The notes: generated from the sequence alone by a model not told the origin. A DNA stretch of 11,679 nt from Euperipatoides rowelli (GCA_003024985.2 PXIH01S0015890.1); one strand, 5' to 3'; counted from the first letter of the stretch, positions 1 to 7,507 are shown. A program made the numbers and translations.

Positions 1-264
1 CTTTTCTTTGAACTTCTTGTTATTCTAGAACATTCCATATAAAGCATTACCTCATATGGGCGTGTGTAAAATTTTCTGTTCTTTATTTAAACACCAAGTT
101 TGAGAAAATCGACCAGATATTAACGTTGCTATAGTCAAATCTTCATGATCTCACATTTATAAGTAGTAGGCTAGGCAATTTTGTAAGCATGATGACGAAC
201 ATATACATACACTTCTAACAATTATTAGGGATTAAATCTAATTGGAACAGGTATGTTATTTATA
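1..264. other. AT-rich noncoding flank
   Basis: No open frame of useful length, RNA gene or clear repeat is visible here on either strand. It ends at the TTAA target site of the piggyBac-like MITE. Confidence 0.5.
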
Positions 265-268
265 TTAA

Positions 269-552
269 CCCAATGGTGCCTAACTCCTGATATATCAGTA
301 GTTGATTTAATTAGCAATAATGACAAACTCCTGGATTTTCAGCAGTTTGACTTTGCAAGGCTCTAATAGAGAGCTCTGTTCTTAATCTCGTTTTTTTACG
401 ATAAATTCTNTGATAGTATATGATGTTGAAAAATAATAAAAACTATTAATGGAGTGCTGATATAAACACATAGTCCATTTTTGATTAAAATAATTGATTG
501 GAGGTTAGGCAGAATTTCACTTTTCATTCAGATGAGGTCAGTCACCATTGGG
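269..552. mobile_element. piggyBac-like MITE with TTAA target duplication
   Basis: The element starts CCCAATGGTG (269-278) and ends CACCATTGGG (543-552), which are perfect inverted repeats. It is bordered on both sides by TTAA (265-268 and 553-556). A TTAA duplication with CCC...GGG termini is the signature of the piggyBac superfamily. The similarity continues imperfectly inward (CCTAACTCC on the left, ACTGACCTC on the right). A second match to the left subterminal sequence, GCCTAACCTCC in reverse complement, lies at about 498-510, so the right end may carry extra sequence. At 284 bp with no coding capacity, it is a non-autonomous derivative that would have needed a transposase supplied elsewhere. 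It also contains a short palindrome TGATATATCA and one N at 410. Confidence is high for the inverted repeat plus TTAA and moderate for the superfamily. Confidence 0.75.
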
Positions 553-564
553 TTAAAACATTTT

Positions 565-645
565 TTATTTAGTTAATAAAAACAAAATAGGTACATTGAT
601 ATTTGACTCTTCACTACTACTTCTATCTCTACCTCCTTCTGCCAT
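565..645 (-). CDS. possible short first coding exon (unrecognised)
   Basis: On the minus strand an ATG at 645-643 sits in a good animal start context (AAAATGG). It opens a 26-codon frame beginning MAEGGRDRSSSEESNINV and reaching TAA at 567-565. The first 18 residues are charged and serine-rich, unlike translated AT-rich noise. The last residues (PILFLLTK) look like read-through into noncoding AT. A first exon ending at a donor is one explanation: candidates are GGAG|GTAGAG early in the frame and AAT|GTACCT after residue 17. The frame stops about 9 bp from the piggyBac-like MITE, so the MITE would then lie in an intron. No family is recognised. It could also be chance in a purine-rich patch. 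Confidence 0.2.
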   Translation of the reverse strand: MAEGGRDRSSSEESNINVPILFLLTK

Positions 646-1249
646 TTTAAATTATCAATATAGTAATTCAATTTATTATTTTAAATTTATTAACAGTATG
701 TAAAAATACTAACTTATGTTAATGTAAACAAGAAAATATTATATACTATTCAAATATTGAATTTCAACCTTGAATCATATAACACATGTTAAATACTTAG
801 TGTAGAAATAGTAATGTGAAAATAGAATATTAGGAAAAGAGATGAGAGAGAAGATAAAAAAATACTATGTAAACCTTCAAAATAGGATAGCCTATATTTT
901 AAAATATTCAACATATAATTTTAATACTATTCAAACTTGCAAATCAAAGCAATTCAATTCAAATTTTGTTATTCAGAAATTTCAATTGTTTTAATAAGTA
1001 AAATTTTTCAAATTTAATGTACGCTAACTCCTCTCTATGCTTGCTATTTCCCTAACTAAAAGAAAAAAAAAATGTGTTCTATTTAACTAATTAAATATGC
1101 TAACCTGTATTTTTATAAATTTTACAATGCTTAAAATCTATATTTTTAAATTTAAATATATTATTCTATTAAAAGCAATACACTTTTTAACGTTAATATT
1201 TTTAATTTAAAGCCTTTTTAAAAAAAAAAAATATTTGCTAGCAATTTAA
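646..1249. other. AT-rich noncoding stretch
   Basis: Very AT-rich sequence with short homopolymers and no believable ORF, inverted repeat or RNA gene. It may be the upstream or 5' region of the small minus-strand frame at 565-645, but no promoter element can be singled out. Confidence 0.45.
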
Positions 1250-1462
1250 AAGTTTCAAAACATTACCGTCCTTCTAGCTTCGGGCCCTACTGCAAACAAT
1301 TTACTGGAGTTTCGACGCTTCAAATTGTATCATTTTAAATCCTACCATTCACAGTTAATTGTTATCACCGGGTTTGCTTCTTTGTCGGCGAGACATTATA
1401 ACAAATGGCTGTTGCATACGCCGTCCATCATTGAGTTATCCGGATTGTTAGACAAGTGGTGA
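1250..1462 (+). pseudogene. tyrosine recombinase-like C-terminal fragment
   Basis: A plus-strand frame of 70 codons is open from 1250 to the TGA at 1460-1462, in sequence clearly richer in GC and CpG than its surroundings. It has no ATG in frame. The later half contains HSQLIVITGFASLSARHYNK followed by TPSIIELSGLLDKW. The (V/I)ITGxASLxxxxHYNK pattern recalls the region between the second conserved histidine/arginine box and the tyrosine nucleophile of tyrosine recombinases, as in Crypton or DIRS-type elements. The usual TGH reads TGF here. CTTCTAG at 1271-1277 would serve as a splice acceptor, and AAGTG|GTGAGTAT at about 1459 is a strong donor, so it could instead be an internal exon of a host gene. 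The upstream catalytic arginine box is not visible. The family call is by resemblance only. Confidence 0.35.
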
Positions 1463-1794
1463 GTATACGAAATAGAATAACAATTAACACATGAACTAGA
1501 GCTAGTATTATAAATAAGATATCTTTAATTCAGGCTGAACAACAAAATGTAAATAAATAATTCTACACACACAGGCAGAAAGTAGACAAACTCGGAAAGA
1601 CTAATAACATCTTACTTTATCACTTGGTAGTTTGGTTTCCATAAGACACTATATTGTAATACATTTTCCAATAACAGGCTGTTAAGCTAAGTCACACAAA
1701 AAGGGTTATTGCTATAAGTGAATATAATTAACTGAACCGGCGGTAATTAACCCGTGGTCCGGAATCAGTGAAATGTGCGACGGGTATCATGTAA

Positions 1795-1960
1795 AGACCA
1801 GAGGATACCGTCGTCTTGACATGGTCACCCGTCCCCGGTACAGATGACTATGAGTTTTGTTGAAAATGAATGGGATGACAGTGGAGATGGGAAAGAACAA
1901 CCAACAATTACAGTATTAAAACACCTTTTTATAAGCTTTGGTGACATCACCTTAGTATAA
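1795..1960 (+). pseudogene. coding-like island split by a +1 frameshift
   Basis: Two overlapping plus-strand frames look protein-like and hand over to each other. Frame A (1795-1863) reads RPEDTVVLTWSPVPGTDDYE before TGT TGA. Frame B, from ATG 1844 to TAA 1958-1960, reads MTMSFVENEWDDSGDGKEQP and then TITVLKHLFISFGDITLV. A single-base indel near 1852-1862 would join the acidic ends. Frame A vaguely recalls a fibronectin III strand (VxLTWSP), but it is too short to name. Its flank at 1735-1850 is the most GC-rich stretch nearby. Alternatively CCCGGTACAG|ATG at 1843/1844 acts as an acceptor and only frame B is real. A 64-codon frame on the opposite strand is AT-type read-through and less protein-like. 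Confidence 0.3.
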
Positions 1961-2229
1961 TTTACATTACTAGTAATAGAACAATTTGAATACCAAATCT
2001 GATGTTTAAAAAATAGCAAGCATGACTACTCCTAAACCTGGAATGTCACCAATAAAGTAAATAAACCCTTTGTATTTTCTGAATATAAATGAACCTATAA
2101 AAACGTTCATTATAATATATATGAAAGAAAATATTGTCAGTGATCTTAAATGAACCTCATAATCAGCAGATTATGGGTTAATTTCTTATTATTAGGTATA
2201 TTTATTATTATTACTTCAGTATGTAATAA

Positions 2230-2440
2230 GATAAAACTTTTTAGGTAGTTATACTGCTACGCAATGCTCGTCCGTTGCGTAAAAACGGAAAGCTTTGCGT
2301 AATATCATGCGCACTGGGGGAGTCAGGCATACGCTATTAAAAGATGGCTAGCCATCCGTGGCTTACCCATAAAAGTTGAAAAATTCCAACTTTTACTCAG
2401 ATCTATCCATTTGCCATCCATCTTGTTAGCCATTGAACCA
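2230..2440. other. GC-richer island with hairpins and a short open frame
   Basis: This block stands out from the AT-rich background by its CpG dinucleotides. It holds a perfect inverted repeat, TACGCAA (2258-2264) and TTGCGTA (2275-2281), a CCGTT/AACGG hairpin, and a palindrome GATGGCTAGCCATC near 2343. After an acceptor-like ACTTTTTAG (ending 2244), a plus-strand frame stays open for 31 codons to TAA at 2338-2340 and includes LLRNARPLRKNGKLCVISCA. It may be a coding remnant, a small structured element or a regulatory island; nothing decides between these. Confidence 0.3.
2371..2394. repeat. short hairpin
   Basis: AAAAGTTGAA (2371-2380) pairs with TTCCAACTTTT (2384-2394) with one bulged base and a 3-nt loop. 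It is a small stem-loop inside the GC-richer island; no function is apparent. Confidence 0.5.
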
Positions 2441-2460
2441 ATCATATCTTAGGTTTTCTA

Positions 2461-3414
2461 AGTAGAGCAGACACCCTGTTGTTTTTGTCCCGATTGATTA
2501 TAGTTTGAAAACAGCGTATTTCAATATTATTGTTTTGATATATATTTTCCAACTGATTCAATTAATTTTAAAGCTATTATAAGCAGATTATTTTTTTTTT
2601 AAAAAAAAATAATAGCTTACTTTATTCATAATAAATGGAAGGGAAAAATAGGAATAGTCTACATACACATTTTAACAACAATCGTATACACTTAGTTTAT
2701 TTTAATTTGACTATATTTTTATAACGTAGATTTCAAATAATTTTACTATTTTAACAAGTTTTTCATTTAAAATAAAGATTTTTAAATAAAATAAAACTAA
2801 AATATTTTACACAATACTAGAAGTTTATTGGAATTCATTTTGATACGTAAAACTAAAAACCACAACAATGTTTGTAATTAGAGGAGGAATATGATTGGTT
2901 ATTGTATGAAGCAATTTCATTAATTACGGACCACCTCTGCAGAAAAGTATAAACACATAAACGCAAATCTATACATTTTTCAAGACAGATAAACGGACTG
3001 AAAACCTGTTGCGTAAAAAGTATAAATGAGCCTTAATAACTTAACATTACATAACTTGGCAACTATTTGATAAGTACTTTTTTTTTTTTGGTAATTGTTT
3101 GATGTTTGTGGTGGAAGAAAAAGGAGCATTTACTATTAGAAAAATCCCCAAATTGGAAATGAAATAATTAGTGCTAAACTTTGTACTAAAATTGCTAAAT
3201 AATTTTTTTTTATTGAAAAGAATGTATTTTTTATAAACATTTGTGTTATAAAAACACATATAATTAAAAAAATTAAAGCAAACTTAAAATGTATTGCAAC
3301 TTTCCCAAACTCTATACTGGCTAATGAGAAGGGTCCTGCTGTTATCTCTTATTTTGACACAATAATAAGCTACCAGTGTAATATTTTAAATGGCAATTAT
3401 CAGATTGACCTCCA
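2461..3414. other. AT-rich noncoding stretch
   Basis: No credible gene is seen. ORFs here (for example on the minus strand at 3047-3259) consist of Lys, Asn, Phe and Ser from homopolymers. Besides the hairpin at 2571-2618, the only recurring item is TTGCGTAAAA-type sequence (3009-3018), also seen near 2275 and 11124, which may be chance. Confidence 0.45.
2571..2618. repeat. nested AT hairpin
   Basis: AAGCTATTAT (2571-2580) is perfectly inverted at 2609-2618 (ATAATAGCTT). An inner ATTATTTTTTTTT/AAAAAAAAATAAT pair overlaps the right arm, so two alternative stems can form. Confidence 0.55.
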
Positions 3415-4213
3415 AAGCTTGGGGGACATATCACTTTTATTAGCAAAAATATAAGAACAAATTTCTAGATTTGACTTACCAGAAAAGTTTATTTCCGCTT
3501 ATTATTATCATTTTTCATACTAGCAACACTTCGTTTTCATTACATTTTCTTCGTTTTGAAGAAAACAAGCTCGAATAGCTTCGGATTTCTTTTCTGGGAG
3601 ACATCTTTATTGGAAAAAAAGTCTTGTAAAGCAGTTCTGTTCTTGTGGAATTTATACAGGGAGATAGATAATTTATTGAGGGGGGGGGGGGTGTGGTACA
3701 GTATACAAAATATAAAAAAAAGGAAATTATACAAAATGATTTTTTTTTTCAATAAATTATATTTTTTTTTTTGGGGGGAGGATGGTCTTGATTGATGAAG
3801 GGTTCATTTCTAGTGTTGTCTGTTCCAGAAACACAAGAAATGAACCCTTTATCAATCCACACCCTCCCCCCCCCCTCAATAAATGATCTATCTCCCTGTA
3901 TAAATTCCGAGAGAACAGAACTGCTTTACGAGATTTTTAAGATGTCTCCCAGAATATAAATCCGAACTTATTCGAGCCTGTTTTCTTCAAAACGAAGAAA
4001 ATGTAGTAAAAACGAAGTGTAGCTAGTATGAAAAATGAAATTAATAAGTGGAAATAAACCTTTTTGGTAAGTCAAATCTAGAAATTTGTTCTTATATTTT
4101 TGCTAATAAAAGTGATACAGTATGTCCCCAAAGCTTGTGACTCCCTAATTAAAGCTTCAAGACTCCCTAAAAGAGGGGGGTGGTGGGCATGGCCCCCACT
4201 TTAAGAATCACTG
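3415..4213. mobile_element. long foldback element with a hAT-like terminus
   Basis: The left arm starts AAGCTTGGGGGACAT (3415) and the right arm is its reverse complement ending ATGTCCCCAAAGCTT (4136). Each arm is roughly 300 bp and highly similar throughout, including AGCAAAAATATAAGAACAAA, CATTTTCTTCGTTTTGAAG and ATACAGGGAGATAGAT. The arms close at 3791-3810 and 3837-3856 around a 26-nt loop, itself partly palindromic. The left arm contains about 94 bp (3697-3790) with no partner in the right arm; this starts after a poly-G run and ends with AATAAATTAT, oligo-T and a second G run. Beyond the right arm the sequence continues to CCACTTTAAGAATCACTG (4196-4213). Its reverse complement, CAGTGATTCTTAAAGTGG, is a typical hAT terminal motif. 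No matching left terminus or 8-bp duplication was found, so the left end seems lost. The 70- and 79-codon ORFs on both strands of the left arm are by-products. Confidence 0.7.
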
Positions 4214-4379
4214 TTCTAAAATAGGTAAAAGCTGTGATGATGAAGGGTAGGGTTAGGTTATAAAATGATTGCAGTTTTATACAGATTAAAATATCATGCA
4301 CTATTATTATTTCCTCTTGTGGATTATTTAATTCTCAATAGTGAAACAGCTAACTGTATGGTGAATAATTTTTACTTAC

Positions 4380-4533
4380 ATGTGAGTTTATACACCTCCA
4401 GACCATCCTCTAGTTCTAAATGACCTTCCAAAAAAGCACAACCCATTAAAGAAAAATCTTCAAGAGAACTAGCAACAATAATTCCAAATACTGTGCCAGG
4501 TTTCCAGGCTATCGGAACACAGTAATCCTTCAT
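4380..4533 (-). CDS. internal exon of an unrecognised protein-coding gene
   Basis: This is the best-supported host exon in the window. On the minus strand a pyrimidine tract and TATATAG acceptor end at 4534. The next 154 bp are open in one frame, and the exon ends CTCACAT|GTAAGT, a consensus donor (intron bases 4379-4374). The 51 codons include DYCVPIAWKPGTVFGIIVAS, then SLEDFSLMGCAFLEGHLELE and DGLEVYKLT. Codon composition and amino-acid mix are unlike the surrounding AT-rich sequence. The exon would be entered in phase 0 and left in phase 1. The first codon of the exon is ATG, but it follows directly on the acceptor, so it need not be the start. No family is recognised; AWKPG is reminiscent of a WD-type strand, but that is not enough to name it. 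Neighbouring exons are not identifiable in the window. The foldback lies in what would be its downstream intron and the minisatellite in its upstream intron. Confidence 0.6.
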
Positions 4534-4573
4534 CTATATAAAAAAAAGACCAATAATTTATTTCAATATTTCC

Positions 4574-4837
4574 ATCAATTTAAATATGAATTATAAAACT
4601 TTTATAGTATTAATAGTTATGTATCAGAGATTTTTCACCTCTATTTTTTTAAATCGATTAAATATGAATTATAAAAATTTTATAGTAGTAATAGTTATGT
4701 AGCAGACATTTTTCACCTCTATTTTAAATCAATTAAAATATGAATTATAAAAATTTTATAGTAGTAATAGTTTTGTATCAGATTTTTCACCTCTAAATCA
4801 ATTAAAATATTAATTATAAATTTTTTTATAGTAGTAA
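4574..4837. repeat. minisatellite block 1 (~78-bp unit, about 3.5 copies)
   Basis: The unit begins AATCRATTAAAATATGAATT, continues through TTATAAAAATTTTATAGTA and TAATAGTTATGTATCAGA, and ends TTTTTCACCTCTATTTT. Copies start at about 4574, 4652, 4727 and 4796. The last copy stops partway, at TATAGTAGTAA (4837), where unrelated GC-rich sequence begins. Copies differ by substitutions and variable T-runs (70-78 bp). The same unit resumes at 5562. Confidence 0.85.
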
Positions 4838-5561
4838 GAGGCTGCGCCTGCCTGCGCGCAGTCCGATAAGTAGTTTAAAATTATGGGCTTATAGTTTTTT
4901 GATTTAAATTAAGTTTGAAGTTGATTTTCTTAGCATAAAGTAGTGAGTAAGCTTTATTTAAACTTATTTCAGATTTATCAAATGATTTTTTAGTCATCAA
5001 TTTCTTATTACCGGTATGTGTAGAAAATGTTTTTACAAGTTTATTATAGAAATCAAAATAGAGATGAAAGACCCGAAAGTGAAACTTTTTGAAATGACAT
5101 GTGATCTGTTTATTACAGGATGATTATGGATTGATTATTGAAAATTAATATTTTCAAGCGATTTTATGTAATATGATTTTGACATTTTTATCAAACTTTG
5201 GTTTTGTATTGAATGTTTTTTTTTTCTGGAATTGAAAATGCTGAATAGCATCGTAAAGCTGGCCTAGTTTCTATTCAGATGAGACTATCAATGAAGTAGA
5301 CATTAAAGACATCCCATATTTTATATTACTACCAGGAGATTCTTATGCATGCATATTTGTATCATTTTAAAATTTATTGACAATTTTTTTGAGATTTTAA
5401 TACTAATAATCATACATTGTATTGTAAATTTATTATTGATAGGAGTTAAATATTTTTGCAATGGAGAGTCTAATGGGGCATCGTTATGTATGCTTAAAAC
5501 TTCGATCCTTGCTTTTTATGTGTTTGTGTTTTGTTTGTTTTTATTGTTTAAATAAGTAAAT
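4838..5561. other. unrelated segment interrupting the minisatellite
   Basis: About 724 bp unlike the array separates its two blocks. It opens with a CpG-rich 25 bp (GGCTGCGCCTGCCTGCGC), then becomes AT-rich, with a more complex patch at 5240-5345. A possible 5-bp duplication AGTAA borders it (4833-4837 and 5555-5559), but in AT-rich sequence this is weak. The array is not resumed in phase, since about 35 bp of unit are missing at the junction. The 68-codon plus-strand ORF at 5349-5555 is hydrophobic only because the DNA is T-rich. No transposon class or gene is recognised. Insertion with a small deletion, or independent growth of two blocks, would both fit. Confidence 0.45.
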
Positions 5562-5872
5562 AATCAATTAAAATATGAATTATAAAAATTTTATAGTATT
5601 AATAGTTATGTGTCAGAGATTTTTAACCTCTATTTTTTTAATCGATTAAAATATGAATTATAAAAATATTTATAGCATTAATAGTTATGTATCAGAGATT
5701 TTTCACCTCTATTTTTTTTTAATCGATTAAAATATGAATTATAAAAATTTTATAGTATTAATAGTTATGTATCAGAGATTTTTCACCTCTATTTTTTTTT
5801 AAAAAATCGATTCAAATATGAATTATTAAAAATTTTTAGTATTAATAGTTATGTGTCTATTTTTTTTTATCA
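5562..5872. repeat. minisatellite block 2 (~80-bp unit, about 3.8 copies)
   Basis: Same unit and orientation as the block at 4574-4837. Copies start at about 5562, 5639, 5722 and 5806, with the core TATAGTATTAATAGTTATGT and TCAGAGATTTTTNACCTCT. Spacing grows with the T-run after CCTCTA. The last copy is degraded and loses the CAGAGATTTTTCACCTC part. Block 2 copies resemble block 1's first unit (GTATTAATAG) more than its later units (GTAGTAATAG), so the subtypes are interleaved across the interruption. Confidence 0.85.
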
Positions 5873-6412
5873 ATTTTTGTTTATTGCATTCTCTGGTGGT
5901 TAGATGGATGGGCACTTTTAAGTGGTTTGTTCCAATTATTTTAAAAGCATTAACTATGACACAGTATGGATTCATAAGATGAGGGCAGGTGTCAGAGCTA
6001 GTACAAACATTTGAGAATTAGGGCAAAAGGGCAGAATCAATTTAAGTACTTCTACAGATAAAAGTCAATGTACAGTTGACACAAGATGAAATATTAAGAC
6101 TAAATAGCAAAAAAAAAATTGTCCACAATAACTAAATGGTGAAAGGTGAAAAATTGAAACTATTTATCAAAACCATTGACATCTGGGCAAGGCCCTCTCG
6201 AAAAATAAACAGCAGTAGCTAGGTGAAGTTATGATATATCATGCCTGGAGATGGGTAAGCAAATTTGACAAAAGGATTTATTAAATGAAATAAAACATGT
6301 TTAAATTTTATTTTCTATAGCAAGGGTGCTACTAATCTTTTATTTTAATTAAACTGAAGTAAAATTATATGCAAATAGATTATGGAATTAAAATGGTATT
6401 ATTTTTTTTTAG
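5873..6412. other. noncoding or intronic stretch
   Basis: Moderately complex sequence with only short open frames. An acceptor-like CAGCAGTAG (ending about 6216) followed by 12 open codons and a donor-like GATGG|GTAAGC at about 6254 could form a tiny exon ahead of the candidate terminal exon at 6413. The span is too short to trust. Nothing else is seen. Confidence 0.3.
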
Positions 6413-6481
6413 GAAGCCCAATATGATCTACTTAAAATCGAACTGATTTATAACTGTACAAAGAAAGCCCACGTTAATTAA
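6413..6481 (+). CDS. possible terminal exon (unrecognised gene)
   Basis: A long T-run ending TTTTTTTTTAG (6412) is a strong acceptor. It is followed by 22 open codons reading EAQYDLLKIELIYNCTKKAH-VN and TAA at 6479-6481. The residue mix is balanced and protein-like, and the frame is closed immediately upstream by the acceptor's own TAG, as expected for a spliced exon. AATAAA-type signals follow at about 6696 and 6732. A GT-AG intron of about 157 bp from GTAAGC near 6255 would fit in phase 0. No family is recognised. With only 22 codons, chance is a real possibility. Confidence 0.3.
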   Translation, partial: EAQYDLLKIELIYNCTKKAHVN

Positions 6482-7387
6482 AATACAATGACAAATTATA
6501 CATTTGATGATACTTTATCAGGCCTCTAAGGCTAGATACTAATCAAGTTTAATGTCCCATAATTTTAAACAATGCTCACTAATCTTTATTCCTGTATTTT
6601 TAAAAGTATTATAGTGTCAATATTTAAAAAATATCTAATTGAACCATTAATTGATTTTTTAATTAAGTGGACATTGATCAGGCTAGCTAAACCTAATAAA
6701 AATAGAATATTTTTTTTTTTAAGTAATTACAACAATAAATATTTCTACAGCTTTTGAATATCTTTGAAGTCACTAAATTGCATCATTAAATTTTGTTAAA
6801 AAATTACAATAGGCTTATATGATATTTATTTGAAGAAATTTGAAAAACTTTAAATAGGTTGCAGTCGCAGACAATATACAAATTAGAGCCCTGTTCTCGT
6901 ATTATTAACATTGACTTACTGGCTATTTAATCTCCCCTACCCCAATTTTTTTTTTTTTTTAGTGTGAGTTTAATTCTAATTAATAACAGGATGAAATCAA
7001 TGCTTAACCTTTTTATTTATTTATGTAGAACACAAAATTTAAATTGTAGTATTTAAAATTTATAATAAAGCCTGTGTTTTAGTCTATAGATTGCCGAACA
7101 TTGTCGAAGTGCATTTACGAAGATTGGTGGTTGCCATGTATTACCTAAAAGAGCATTATTGTATAGATTATGGTTTTAAATCAGTTCAAAATACCCATAG
7201 AAAATATCAATTCTTAATTTCAAATGTTGAAAATGACGACTAAATTAAAGTAAATGTAGTTTTTTTTTTTTAAAAAATATATTTTTAATGTATTTAAATG
7301 TTTTTCTTACTGTCCTAGGTTAATTTTTAAATAATAGAAAAGTAGATACAATTTGACTATACTGTATGTACATTGTACACTGTACAA
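6482..7387. other. AT-rich stretch with one ambiguous coding-like island
   Basis: Mostly AT-rich with homopolymers. An island at 7090-7179 is richer. On the plus strand, after TTTTAGTCTATAG, it reads IAEHCRSAFTKIGGCHVLPK and stays open 30 codons. On the minus strand, after CTCTTTTAG, it reads TWQPPIFVNALRQCSAIY. Only one of these can be coding, and neither is recognised. The 61-codon ORF at 6572-6757 is AT-driven. An inverted repeat ATTGTAC-ACT-GTACAAT (7372-7388) lies just at the LINE 3' tail. Confidence 0.35.
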
Positions 7388-7507
7388 TATATTATTATTA
7401 AAACATTTATTTCGAAAAAGTTTACATAAAATGGAAATTGATAAAAATTGTGTCTCTAACTCAAGAATAGATGTGAGGCTCATTAGAGTAAAGAAAGAAA
7501 AGAAAAT

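Noticed and set aside
1825-2019. 64-codon minus-strand ORF
   Set aside because: The plus-strand frames over the same bases have more protein-like composition. The minus frame has poor start context and no recognisable motif.
2255-2320. tRNA gene suggested by CCGTT/AACGG stem
   Set aside because: Only one tRNA-like stem is present; no acceptor stem or TTCGA-type T-loop follows at the right distance.
3047-3259. 70-codon minus-strand ORF
   Set aside because: Lys/Asn/Phe/Ser-rich read-through of A/T runs, with no motif, splice signal or start context.
3540-3795. 70- and 79-codon ORFs on both strands
   Set aside because: They lie within one arm of the foldback and its poly-G/poly-T insertion. 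The other arm does not keep either frame, and composition follows homopolymers.
4838-4870. tRNA-derived SINE head (GC-rich start of the interrupting segment)
   Set aside because: No A-box/B-box pair at the right spacing and no cloverleaf could be drawn.
5349-5555. 68-codon plus-strand ORF that looks like a membrane protein
   Set aside because: Hydrophobicity follows from T-rich DNA. There is no start context and no compositional shift, and it ends in the minisatellite boundary.
4574-5872. CRISPR-like array of spaced repeats
   Set aside because: Copies are contiguous ~78-bp tandem units without unique spacers, in eukaryotic sequence: a minisatellite.
6572-6757. 61-codon plus-strand ORF
   Set aside because: AT-driven composition with an oligo-T phenylalanine run; nothing protein-like beyond chance.
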